The position numbers and the translations under genes are program-made. A stretch of 30,275 nt of DNA. Source: Phoronis ovalis. Taxonomy: Eukaryota; Phoronida; Phoronidae. Below, piece after piece: positions 1-18,294 of this stretch; the stretch's first letter is position 1; every line of letters begins with the position of its first letter. Under the pieces are notes generated by a model. It was not told the DNA's origin, searched no databases, and worked only from the letters and a program-made list of their open reading frames with translations. Location: NCBI GenBank assembly GCA_028565635.1, contig JAOXYB010032175.1, forward strand, positions 1-30,275, written 5' to 3'.

Positions 1-845
1 TAAATATACAGTCACTGTGAATGGCAGCACCCCCTCCCACTCCCCCAGATACTGGTCTATAGAAATAAAAATTACAATTATTATTAACAAAAAATGAATA
101 AAAATTAAAGCAAGCATGAAGTACACTATGACAGTTATAGCTTTCGATATCATCCAAATATAGATGCATGTTGTCTTTTAGTTTCAACCATTCATTTGCT
201 TTAAAATAAACAAGAAATTATTTCACGGGTTTCCTCAACGGCAACAAATGACGTCATATTGTGTTATCAATTTGAAAGAAACTGGCAAATGATAAACAAA
301 CAAGCCTTCCAAAATATGTTCTTTGGCTACAAATAACTTTGCTTCTCATATTTCTAGTAAGATAGGAGGCTAATAAGCCTGTTTTGTAGGAAAATTAACG
401 TACAAGCAGTTTTATTTGGTGTCACTTTTGAAAATCGTGTGGAGGACATTTTGCTAATCAGGATATTTACCGTTTAATATTTTATAATAATATGTTGACA
501 ATTGAAATAAAACTTAACTTATATTATCTCCATTTCACAAGGATTCAAAATAAACATGTTTCACCCAATTATTCACAATGTCTTAATTTGATTAACTTAT
601 TTTTCTCGGTTTTGCCTCGCATATGTTATAAAAGCACAAATAATCGTATGCTTTCAATCACAAAAGTTTCGCTTCTTGAAAGGCTCTTACGCTTTGAATA
701 TTTGGCAGTGTGATGCTTATAATAACGTCCTTGATATAAATATTTACAGAGACAAGTCATGCACTGCATGCTTTTATGTTTTGGAAACAGTAACACAGTG
801 AAATAAAGAATTCCATTTATAATTTAAAATTATTGATTAGATTAC
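1..845 (-). other. MCM8 intron 16, partial
   Basis: AT-rich sequence after the donor of exon 16. I translated it in the minus direction looking for the next conserved MCM8 exon and found none. The plus-strand open frame at 492-713 is chance-level. No other feature is seen. Confidence 0.7.
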
Positions 846-9311
<8,466 letters not shown>

Positions 9312-9335
9312 GCCAAATGTTTCCTGGAAATGTTC
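9312..9335 (-). other. MCM8: Probable MCM8 5'UTR stub and splice acceptor
   Basis: Upstream of the start codon the minus strand reads TTTATTTTTTAG followed by GAACATTT. This is a pyrimidine-rich acceptor at 9336-9337 and suggests an upstream non-coding exon. That exon and the promoter were not located. Confidence 0.4.
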
Positions 9336-9503
9336 CTAAAAAATAAACAGCGGTCTCTCTACTAGAGCAGGAGTCTGTATTGATGACTCTACCTTGCTAG
9401 CTATGTAGAAGAGAGTTTATACATCCCACAGATCTCTATTCACCACTTAAAAAAGTAAATTCATCATTCACTAGCAACTTCTAAATCTCATTCACAATCA
9501 CCA

Positions 9504-9884
9504 GTAAATAGTTCAATTCACCATTCACCAGTTTTCAAGAACAATACACCAATATATAGACTCACAATTAATTAATCACAATCTGCTTTATTACAAATCC
9601 AGAGATTTCTTTCAATAACATTTTAAAGTAGGATGTTTTTAGACAAAAATTATTACAGTGCCAATGTCTTCAGTTTTAGGGATTTTTTGTATAAATATGT
9701 GTGATGCACTGTTAATCGTAATTTAAGTAGATCATTTTGTAAAACTTGTAAATCAATTGTTTTTATTTATGACTATAAATGATTATATACTACAAGACTT
9801 GCAAGACTCTACATGTCAAAAATATTCTAGGCTACATTATATATCTATAACTTTGATATTTACTTGTAGTAACTGTGTATAGTA
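9504..9884. repeat. ~380-bp direct repeat, copy 2 (upstream of MCM8 exon 1)
   Basis: Second copy of the element at 8757-9130, same orientation, 747 bp away. It lies upstream of MCM8 exon 1, in the likely promoter or 5'UTR-intron region. It differs by small insertions near 9570 and 9692. Confidence 0.9.
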
Positions 9885-10215
9885 TATTCCACTCTCCAGG
9901 GTCACCCTAAACTTTTATTATTTAACCTTTTTTTTAAACTTAGGGAAAATGCTGAAATGGTTTTATCAGCGTGAGTGATATCATACCAAACAGTATTTCA
10001 AATTTCAGACTAGACATTCGGTGAGTTGTAAGCAACTCCGAGAGTGTACCCCCAGCCAAGAATACTGCCAGTTGGAGAGATTGGCCCTAGTGAAGTTTAC
10101 AGCTGGTGAGAAATAGATGCCTATATTGAAAACATGGACAACAAGCAATTATTATAAAATTCTTCTAATTGCTTGCTGTATGATTCAAATACACATCCAC
10201 AATTCATACTTATAC
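9885..10215. other. Intergenic, nothing recognised
   Basis: No open frame of interest. GTACCCCCAGC at 10047 is mirrored by GCTGGGGGTAC at 11571, which could mark the ends of a 1.5-kb repeat block, but 11 bases alone are weak support. Confidence 0.4.
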
Positions 10216-10346
10216 GGCGCTCACACTACCTTTTTGGATCCGGATCGAGCTCAATCAGGATCCATAACCAGATCGACTTGAATCCTGTTAAGCGTTCACA
10301 TTACTTTTAACACAACTGGATTCTACTGTATCGCTATATAATTATA

Positions 10347-10377
<31 letters not shown>

Positions 10378-10596
10378 GTATCAAGGCAACGCATGCACAA
10401 TGTAAATTGTATGACGTCATCAATCCGGATTGATCGTTCACACTACAGAGATGGAATCAAACTCAAAACTGAATTCAATCCACCTCTCATAGTAGGATTC
10501 AGTTGGATCCGGTTTGAGGTAATCCCTTTGCGTTCACACTATTATTTACAACCGTATTCAGCTCGATCCAGTTCGAAAAACGTAGTCTGAACGGAC
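10216..10596. mobile_element. Decayed MITE-like element with imperfect inverted ends
   Basis: The left end (about 10217-10260) and the reverse complement of the right end (about 10552-10596) align: CGCTCACACTACCTTTTTGG against CGTTCAGACTACGTTTTTCG, then GGATCGAGCTcAAT against GGATCGAGCTgAAT. Inside, the phrases GTTCACACTA and GGATCCGG recur in both directions. It has a central TA microsatellite and no transposase frame. Exact ends and target duplication are not resolved. Confidence 0.6.
10334..10381. repeat. (TA)n microsatellite
   Basis: Nearly pure TA tract with one TGTG interruption, in the centre of the inverted-repeat element. Confidence 0.9.
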
Positions 10597-11145
10597 TATT
10601 AGACTGATCCAACTCAGTCCCTTTCTGCTCATACTGTGTAATAGTATACAGCCAGAGCTTAATGTAAACAGATATTACAAAGATATTATGCAGTCTGAGC
10701 ACAATCTGGAGCTGATTAGCTATCTTTTATTACACTTTGTTACATAATAGACTTACTCAAAACCACAATTGTTATAAATCCTCTTAATACACAATACATT
10801 TAACTAAACACATTTCACCCTTACTGATTTTGTTGCAGAAACAGATGCATAACAATGACACAAAGCAATTTAGTGCTGTTGAAAAATTTTATGTTCAGTT
10901 GCCAAACACCTTTATTTAGTTTAATATTTCCAATTTTAACATAGACCGAAATAAATAAAAACAAGTTGGGATATGCTTGTGAATTGTGATGAGATATAGT
11001 TTGTTTAAGGGTAGTAAGTTGTTCAGCATTTTATGAACGAAACAATTCAAAGATTTTGTCATTTAATTTATCACTGTATACCAGTTACCCTTGAATATGG
11101 ACTCTTCCAAAATTTTGCAGCCAGTGAACATCGTCTCTTTTTACA
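10597..11145. other. Intergenic, nothing recognised
   Basis: AT-rich. I see no conserved open frame, RNA gene or repeat border. Confidence 0.4.
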
Positions 11146-11171
11146 ATGAATGAAAGTGATGTTACAAAAAG

Positions 11172-11545
11172 CCTTTTAATATGGCTTCATGGTCACTATG
11201 AATGTAATATAATATTTAAATTTCAAATGGATACCACATTCCATTCCAGTCGGCCATTTTGGTTCCGAATGACCCCAACATCAGTAGGCTTTATTGTCAC
11301 TGTGCGAGTAATATACCATTTAAATTTCAAATGGATATCACATTCAATTCTTGAGATATCCCACTAACAGTGAATTTAATGCACTTGACGTGGACACCAG
11401 TCGGCCATTTTGGTTCTGAATGACCCCAAAATTAATAGGCTTCATTGTCACTATGCAAGTAATATACGATTTAAGTTTCAAATGGATACCATATTCCCTT
11501 CTTGAGATATCTCGATAATAGTGAATTTGACGAGGCGGACAGCGT
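11172..11545. repeat. 151-bp tandem repeat, about 2.5 copies
   Basis: A unit containing GTCGGCCATTTTGGTTCTGA and TTTCAAATGGATACCA starts at 11249 and again at 11400, a 151-bp period. A shortened copy at 11172-11248 lacks the TTGAGATATC part. Copies differ by scattered substitutions. The frame at 11146-11367 is only a run through the repeat. Confidence 0.85.
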
Positions 11546-11950
11546 AAATCCGAAGTACCTCCAGCCTACTGCTGGGGGTACAAATATCCTGTTTTTTCAG
11601 AAAAGTTCCTGTTTTGCAAATCCCATTATACATTCCCTATAACCAATTGTAGCTCTTAGTTTGACCTCAACAGGTATCAACCATATTAATAAGAAATTCA
11701 AGTTTGTAGCATTGTGTCACACAATGAGCTAAGTTCCAATTGGACATTTATGCACATCATAAATACCTGAAGAGATTACTTAACATGGGATCATTATTAT
11801 CACCTTTTTAATCAGTGCCTCAAGAGATAATTAAAGTCATATTCAAATTCATTGTGATCCAATTGTACTGCTTGCTCCATGTGGAGCGATTTTGAATACT
11901 TATTGTTGGCAATGAAGAATTATAATGGTGATTTGCGAAACAAGAACTTT
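11546..11950. other. Intergenic, nothing recognised
   Basis: Contains GCTGGGGGTAC at its left edge (see 9885-10215). Otherwise it is unremarkable AT-rich DNA. Confidence 0.35.
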
Positions 11951-12076
11951 GAGGGGGTAGGTGGTACCAAGGTACAATGCTCACACTTAAAACCGAATGC
12001 TCGCTGCTCGCACCAGACAAAGGCAATGCTTGTTGTTCGGACTTAACAGACCCCCAATACTCGCGATACGCCCCCT
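11951..12076 (-). mobile_element. GTGCGAGCA-type repeat element, copy 1
   Basis: Read on the minus strand: GTATCGCGAG, then GGTCTGTTAAGT, GTGCGAGCAGCGAGCATT, and TTAAGTGTGAGCATTGTACC leading to TACCCCCTC. The same order occurs on the plus strand at 14060-14315. It is built from short variants of TTAAGTGCGAGCAGCGAGCATT. No coding frame. Confidence 0.75.
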
Positions 12077-12391
12077 ATATAGCCCTCAACTTTCCTAAAA
12101 AAAACAGCACATTAAAAAATTCTGAAATCCTGGAGAGTGGGTTTAACCAAGATGATATTCTGATTTGACTAGTAGCTTATACGTGGAAACTTTTAACCTC
12201 TATGAAATGCACAAGATCATGAACAATTTTTCTTTAATGCTTTACCCCCATATATTATATATATATGCCCAATACTATTCAATTGTCTTTAGAGTTTTTA
12301 AAGTCCTAAAACGTAGGGTACCTTTGGCTTTGGCATGAGATAGCAAAAGCCTGTACGACAGTCAGTGAGTCAAACTTTTATTATCTCACAT

Positions 12392-12469
12392 CTAGTCCTA
12401 GCTTTATGACCCTACTATGTTGCCTACGGCTACGTAGGCAACATAGTAGGGTCATAAAGCTAGGACTAG
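12392..12469. repeat. Perfect 37-bp inverted repeat with 4-nt loop
   Basis: Arm 12392-12428 (CTAGTCCTAGCTTTATGACC...) and arm 12433-12469 are exact reverse complements around the loop GCTA. A transcript would form a 37-bp hairpin, and the DNA could extrude a cruciform. It could be a recent fold-back element or inverted duplication, an endo-siRNA source, or an assembly artefact. Confidence 0.95.
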
Positions 12470-12661
12470 TTGTAGGCTACATATAGTAGTCAAGCATGCA
12501 GTCATGGAACTACATGTAAGCATTGGAATTCAGATTTCTAACCGTATCTATTCTACTTGGCCTCGAGACTTCTCGTCTTTTCAACTGTCTGTATTAATAA
12601 AGATACTAGAATTTGTAGAAATGTGTACATCTGAATGCGTACTATATAGTATATACTCTAT

Positions 12662-12860
12662 CACGGTCAGCTGGCGCGCATGTGTCATTATATTTTTCAA
12701 TAAATACATTAATGATATACTAATTATACTATCCATATATTTTTAAATAAATAAATTTATGATATACTATCCATACGGCCCCTGTGTAATCTATATAGAT
12801 AGTATATCATTAATTTATTTATTGAAAAATATAATGACACATGCGCGCCAGCTGACCGTG
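12662..12860. mobile_element. 199-bp MITE with 59-bp terminal inverted repeats
   Basis: Ends begin CACGGTCAGCTGGCGCGCAT. Arms 12662-12720 and 12802-12860 are reverse complements with one mismatch. Flanks TACTCTAT (12654-12661) and TACTCCAT (12861-12868) make a near-perfect 8-bp target duplication, as in hAT- or P-type DNA transposons (family knowledge). There is no transposase. Overlapping open frames here only reflect the symmetry. Confidence 0.88.
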
Positions 12861-13159
12861 TACTCCATAGCCGTAGGGATGCAAAGCTCCAAAAAGTCAG
12901 ATAAAATCTTCCTACATAAGGCATAAACATATATTCCCTTAGTAACATCTATATTGTCTCTGTGAATATCTACCACCTTATAATCCTCCATTTTAATAGA
13001 AGTAAACTTCAAAATTTATCCAGATCTTCTAAAAATGCTTACATCTTCAAAAATCCCGCCGTAGACAAACCGGAAATTGCAGTTTGTTTGAAATATGTAT
13101 CCTACAAAACTAGCGTTCGATAATGACTGTTTTAATTCTATCCAGGAATAGAACGCCCG

Positions 13160-13330
13160 CTTATATGGGATGTGTGGCTTCAGTGGATCCGGTTTGTTGA
13201 GTAACTTAGCAGAGAGGTTCCAGTTTTTTTGATTAAATTAGCAAAGTTGATCCGTTTTTTTAAATAGACAATATATTGCTTAATAGTTGATCTGGTTCTG
13301 ACTAAAATAAACCAGTTTTCCAAAAAGGAG
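13160..13330. repeat. Degenerate short-period repeat, copy 1
   Basis: Starts TATATGGGATGTGTGGC and continues as imperfect units resembling GATCCGGTTTTTTGAnTAAATTAGCAGAG, about 36-45 bp each. Related to 20266-20420. The GGGATGTGCGG-like start also resembles the inside of the element at 22968. Confidence 0.6.
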
Positions 13331-14059
13331 GCATACCTGTCAAGTTGCAAGAATTTTTTGGGAGAGAGATTTTTTGTAAATTTTGATCGCGGACCAGCAA
13401 CAGCAGCGCCAAGGAAGCTAGCGCGGCCTTTTGTCAAGGCAATTTTTAACTTTATCCCATCTCTGATTTTTGCTTTCAAGAATAATGCACAAAATTTGAA
13501 AACGCGAGATATAAACCAGATTTTAATAATACCTGAATTTATACGGTTGAATACCTCAGCTTAAAATATAATTTATTTATTACAAAAGCATTTTAGTAAA
13601 AAAACAGAGCGGAAATGTCCACGAAAATGTATTTCTTGGAAGTAGGGATACGTACGTATGAACCAGAGAAAGTCAAATGTATTGAGAAAGTCAAACTACT
13701 GCATTACTCCAACTATATGCGCATGCTTTTATCCCGAATACTTGTACAGTACATACCATGCGTTTTTTTTTCGCAAAATGATATGAAGATGCAGTTGAAA
13801 ATAAATTCATCTCTGTGCTGTTCAAACAATCAGTATGCCTTCATCAAGAACGTACTTTATTATTAGTAACCAGACTTCGACACGCTTTTGATACATTGTT
13901 CATAACAAATTCGTATACTTTTACTATCGGATCAGAAGTCGTACGTAATATAATAACAGAATAGTCCTTAATTTAGTAAAATGACACCGATACGAACCAA
14001 CAGGAAACAAACATATTAATTTGGTGTATTTTGGACGATATCATTTAACGAAGCACGGG
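13331..14059. other. Intergenic, no gene established
   Basis: A GC-rich patch lies at 13386-13440. Open frames at 13358-13564 (+), 13180-13479 (-) and 13615-13866 (+) overlap each other or are at chance length. None shows a recognisable domain. Confidence 0.4.
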
Positions 14060-14315
14060 AGGGGTATCGCGAGCAGTGAGCATTTGGTCTGTTAAGTGCG
14101 AGCAGCGAACACTGTCTTTTGGCGACATTTGCATTTTGCATTTTCTTATTTGTTTCGACGACTTTTTTTTTTTTGCTTGTCGATATTTTTGGCGACCGTT
14201 TTTTTGGGAACCTTTTTTTTTTTTTTTTGGTTGTTAATTTTTCTTGTTAAGTGCGAGCAGCGAGCATTGCTGATTTTTAAGTGCGAGCATTGTACCTTGG
14301 GGGGGTACCCCCTAC
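14060..14315 (+). mobile_element. GTGCGAGCA-type repeat element, copy 2 (inverted)
   Basis: Same blocks as 11951-12076 in opposite orientation: GTATCGCGAG, GGTCTGTTAAGTGCGAGCAG, then a T-rich insert with homopolymers at about 14163-14174 and 14212-14228, then AAGTGCGAGCATTGTACCTT and a G/C-run end. The open frame at 14096-14362 is a by-product of the T-runs. Confidence 0.75.
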
Positions 14316-14600
14316 TCATAGGCATCCTTCAGTCTCGGAAGACTATGAAGTTGCCTGGGTAAGTATATATGGAGGGCAGGCTGTTACCCATGCAGCAGAC
14401 CCCCACTCTCCACGTCACTGGAATGGTCCATTGGAAAGGCAAGCGCCGATACACATGGTTCCAGTGCCGTCGCAGGAGTTGCCAGAACGTTGCTGTATAC
14501 AGCCTCGGACTGCCTTGGGGACTCCGACTCCGGATTTTTCCTCAGGGTTGACTCCCGAAGCCTTTCCTATGAGTGGGTATGGCTCCCTGGATAATTAGGC
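14316..14600 (+). other. GC-rich segment, open in two plus frames, unidentified
   Basis: This ~285-bp stretch is clearly richer in G+C than its surroundings. It is open from 14281 to 14595 in one frame and from 14369 to 14548 in another. The first reads HPSVSEDYEVAW and ends MSGYGSLDN; the second includes HWKGKRRYTWFQCRRRSCQN. I recognise neither. The second could be a Cys/Arg-rich zinc-binding scrap, but two open frames in GC-rich DNA are not proof of coding. It directly follows the repeat at 14060-14315 and may be its body, a SINE-type conserved core, or foreign sequence. Confidence 0.4.
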
Positions 14601-14836
14601 TTTGTGAACTGCAAAAAATATACCCTGTAAACACACAGAGTTAAAAAAGGGGCCTATTGGGCGGTACATGTGTATAATGACTTTGAATGGAATTCCCTTC
14701 CGGGCGCACACCATACTCGTAATTTTGTGAAGTGCCCCTCCCCGAGTGGGGAACAGGCTTGGCGGGTGCTTCCGAAATCACAAAACGCAGATTCAAGTAC
14801 ATCATTAATTAAAACTATAATTAACTTACCAATCAG

Positions 14837-14925
14837 CAAGATGGCCGAATGGTCCGGCACTTGCAGTACGTCTAAGGTTTTCAGTCTTGCTTGTTTAATA
14901 TAGGAATCCGGGGCCCGAGGGTAGT
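14837..14925 (+). repeat. Possible tRNA-derived (SINE head) relic
   Basis: AAGATGGCCGAATGGTCCGGC resembles the D-arm and A box of Leu/Ser tRNAs. The later GGAATCCGGGGCCCGAG is only vaguely like a T-arm, and no B box or cloverleaf could be drawn, so this is not called a tRNA gene. Confidence 0.25.
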
Positions 14926-14929
14926 GAGA

Positions 14930-15300
14930 TTCATGTCGGCGCCAAGAAGAATTGATGGCGAGGGCATTAGGGGATACTACATAGATGTTGATAAGATGGA
15001 CGATGGTTCAGATGATTAGATGGAGGTTTTGATGGCTGCCACACGACTAGACGTTGCATAGACGACTAAGGGGGTGGCAGCTGTAGGCGACTAATAGATG
15101 ACAAGACGGCTGCTGATGAATACAAGGAAAGACAAGAAAATGCAAGAAAAGGCAAGAAAAGGCAAGAAAAGGCAGGTGGGTGAGGTGAAAATGGCAGATG
15201 GAACAGATGCAGGACGGATGATGGATGATGGACAGTGGCAAGCTGGTGGTAGTTATGGATAGCGGTAGATGGAAGCGAAGATTTGCAGACAGTGACCAGT
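14930..15300. repeat. Purine-rich low-complexity DNA with a 10-bp minisatellite
   Basis: GATGG-like simple sequence surrounds a tract at 15124-15176 of about five copies of GGCAAGAAAA. The strand asymmetry removes stops from the minus strand and creates the artefact frames 15047-15481 and 15066-15398. Confidence 0.8.
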
Positions 15301-16380
15301 AAAATGTGACGCTTCGCCTTGTAAAATAGGTGAATGATATATAGGAAATTGAAGAAAGCAGAAAGCGTGACGTTTCTAACATGGTTCGATAAAAACATAT
15401 GGTAGAATGATTATGAAAACAACTTTTTATGTACGATAATTCTATTTCATATTCCAAGTGTTTATTAACAAAACAAATCATTTTGACAAAAAATAAGATT
15501 TAAAATATTGTGGGTAATTTCCTTTACAAAAAAATAAGCAGTATATATATGATTGTTTCCGCAGAATATTTAGTTACAAATATGCATCATTTACTGTACA
15601 CCAGATCCACGACGAGCCCACAAAAGACTCGAGATCAACTTGATAAAATAGTTTTAAAAATTCTCTACCAGGTAGCGTATAGTAAGCGTACTTCCATTCT
15701 GACGCTCCAGTTAGGATAAGCCGCATTTTGTTCTCTGTATAGTAGTTAACAATGAACTGAAGAAGTTTGCGTTTAATCCAAGTATACTTTATATCACAGT
15801 TATTACAGTAAATACGAGTTATTACTTGTAGTAATATATTAATTTCTGTACAAACTGGCATATATGGTTAATATTATTTAAACAGCAAACCTAAACAACA
15901 CACAAAATTGTAAATAAAATATAAGCTATAACTGTAAATTTAATTGTTATCCCTTTATGATAGACAACAATGAAACATTAAAGTTGGAGTAAATGAATTG
16001 AAATTTTAGAATCTGGTGAAAAGCTTAATCTTGTTGTTGAATAATAAGGAAAATAAATGTTTATATATTTATGTAGCCTCTAGCACAAGCCTTTCTTGGG
16101 TTTTCCATAGTCTTAACTGAGCTGCATGTGAAGTGTTTCATGTCAGTTTCACTTATTAAATCGTGGCAGTTAATTTAACTCTATCAAATACTTAAAACTA
16201 TAGATTTAGTGTTACAATGTTATAAATTCGGTTATAACGGATAGAAAATTCGCATGTGCTGCTTCATCAATTCTTTTGCAAAGTTTCTTTTGCAATATGC
16301 AGTGAGAAGCACACCCGGGAATAACAAAAACATATCTGCTCTTCTCACAGAATCACTGCACCTGTCAACTGTGTTAGAAC
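15301..16380. other. AT-rich, no gene established
   Basis: The minus frame 15574-15861 and plus frame 15510-15719 overlap and are at lengths expected by chance in such DNA. TATAAA at 16221 and an imperfect hairpin GTGAGAAG/CTTCTCAC at about 16302-16349 lie just before the candidate first exon at 16384. Confidence 0.4.
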
Positions 16381-16383
16381 GAC

Positions 16384-16398
16384 ATGGGTAATTTAAAA
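16384..16398 (+). other. Candidate first coding exon (MGNLK) with perfect donor
   Basis: ATGGGTAATTTAAAA is followed at once by GTAAGT. The start has G at -3 and +4, and TATAAA lies 163 bp upstream at 16221. MGNLK fits an N-myristoylation start. All parts are short and could be chance; there is no transcript evidence. Confidence 0.2.
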
Positions 16399-17676
16399 GT
16401 AAGTAATTTTTAAATCTTTTTAATTGTAATTTAATGTGCCTAATTTAGGAAATAATTATATGAGACTAATATAATTCAAGTAAATTTAAAATGGCGTTAG
16501 CCTAACACACTGTTGTACCAAAAGCTTAGTCCCGGGAAACTAATTATAGTGGATGAGTAGTAGACGTATTTTTCAGTACGTGACAACACCATTAGGAAAG
16601 CCATGTAGTTTCTGGTTAGGTTTCTTGAGATAGCTTTTCTCATTCTCATTTTAAATTTAATAATTACTGAAAGTAAGATCATATATTAGCTTAGCTGTCA
16701 GTTGAATAGACAGCACTGATGTCCTATCAGAGAAGTCAGAAAAACTTATCATTTGATAAATGCATTAAATTGCTTGAAAAAGCATCAACAAATTCTTTAT
16801 TTTCCCCGTTCACTACCATCTATTAAATAAGCTTTCTACACCTGTTTTGCATGTTAGTGAGATATACGTAACGTGTATAAATACTAATTACCCCAATTGC
16901 ACCGTCTAACTGACACTTCATAAAAGCATACGTTGTACTTATACAATTTACTTTACATGGCAGCTCTGAAAATATAAAATAAATTGCCTTGACATCCGAC
17001 ATCGATTCCTTAATTAGTTATTTGACTTCTGATACCAACAGTAAACTGTCCCTATGAGGGATAATTTTTTCTATTTAATAACAGAGATCTGAATTAAAGG
17101 TTAGATTAAGATCGATTTTTGAACGGTGCATACATAAACATGGGGTTTAGTGCATGCAGTGGAACATACCACGAGCATCGTACAAAATCTGCAATTGTTT
17201 CGGTCCTGCTGTCCCATAAAAATGAATTATAATCAATTCATAAACATTACCTTGGGGGCTTGTTACTGAAAAATAGTGGCATAGAATATGTATAATGAAA
17301 TATAGATGTAATGCACGGCGATCTTATTGATTCTTCACTAAGAGTTGAAGTGCATGTGCACTTTCGTGGTACGGTACTCCAACTAGACCATAACGATATT
17401 TTAAGAAATAGATTCAAATACTGATGTCATATACATGCGTAGTTATGATTTAAGATTAAAGAGACAAGAGTTGCTTTAATATTAATCACATGTTGTCGTC
17501 CTGTGTTCGTTTTGCGGAAATATTACTGCTCACATTATTTAGACACGAACAATAAAAATTAATGTTACAGAGGCATACTTCAATTTGAATTTTTAAAAAA
17601 TCTCATTTACTACTATTGCAAAAGTATAGTTTATGAGTCTTGTTTAAGCATTCATGTGACGACTACGATTTTTAAG

Positions 17677-17835
17677 TGCACACTCTATGAAAACCGTCTC
17701 AGTTCCCTTTTGGAAGCATGCAACCAGGCTGCTGTTATTGACATACACGCACTAAAAAACTACTCCAACCACACCCTCAACTTTGCTGCACAACAAATCG
17801 GTACTGACAAAGAAGAAGTACCGCTGCGAGATTAA
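17677..17835 (+). other. Candidate terminal exon, unrecognised 52-residue frame
   Basis: After an AG at 17675-17676 the plus frame reads CTLYENRLSSLLEACNQ, then VIDIHALKNYSNHTLN and GTDKEEVPLRD, then TAA. The segment is richer in G+C than its flanks, and its amino-acid mix is not the I/K/N/F bias of random AT-rich DNA. The frame stays open upstream to about 17565 without an ATG, as a terminal exon would. The acceptor lacks a good pyrimidine tract. It joins in phase 0 to the candidate exon at 16384. No family is recognised, and an old transposon fragment is the main alternative. Confidence 0.3.
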
Positions 17836-18063
17836 GTCATTTATTTATAATGTACCTGTTTTCAAATGAATCATGGTAGCCTGCAATCCATTGATTTTAT
17901 AATTTTAGCTCATTGTAAAAAAATTAATTAAAAAACTTGTTAACTCCAGGTTACATTATTCAAAACCAGATGCAGGCACATTACATGAGCGATGAGCCGG
18001 ATATATAATATGTGTAGATGCACAACAATAATAATAATAATGCAATATTTGAATACATTATAA

Positions 18064-18294
18064 AGAGTCCAGATTGATTGCCCTCGTGCAATCCAGTTAG
18101 GAGACTCTTGGGGTATTATTCAGTCGGTGGAACATTCCATCCTGATATCAAATACATCGTGTTCTCCAGAAGATCAGTTGAATCCAACGAGTATAAAATA
18201 TCAGGTATCGGCCGATTTTATTAATTCAACCCTATCTTCGATTTCTAACAATAGTTTCGTCTCGCTCCGCAAGTTTTTGAAGCAGAGAGAATAA
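18064..18294 (+). pseudogene. Coding-like patch, possible exon or decayed fragment
   Basis: Frame open from 18064 to TAA at 18292, reading DCPRAIQLGDSWGIIQSVEH, then PEDQLNPTSIKYQ. CAG|GTATCG at 18202-18207 would be an acceptable donor. If read on, FVSLRKFLKQR followed by a one-base shift gives IIAKILDHHS. This faintly recalls the F-x-Q...I-x-Y-x-H spacing of CSPG-type repeats in FRAS1/FREM proteins. That resemblance is an impression only. Confidence 0.25.

Noticed and set aside
12757-13012. Two overlapping minus-strand frames of 63 and 65 codons
   Set aside because: They start or end in the MITE inverted repeat and share its translation; symmetry artefact.
13180-13479. 99-codon minus-strand open frame
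   Set aside because: It crosses a degenerate repeat tract and a GC-rich patch, and the opposite strand is open too.
14842-14925. Leu/Ser-type tRNA gene
   Set aside because: Only the D-arm/A-box region fits. No anticodon stem, B box or acceptor pairing could be drawn.
15047-15481. 144-codon and 110-codon minus-strand open frames
   Set aside because: They run through purine-rich simple repeats (GGCAAGAAAA units, GATGG). The translation is low-complexity Ser/His/Leu with no domain.
15574-15861. 95-codon minus-strand open frame
   Set aside because: At this base composition a few runs of this length are expected in 30 kb. It overlaps another open frame, has no recognisable motif and no GC rise.
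17140-17232. Short frame starting MGFSACSG, myristoylation-like
   Set aside because: Only 30 codons, no splice or promoter context, chance level.
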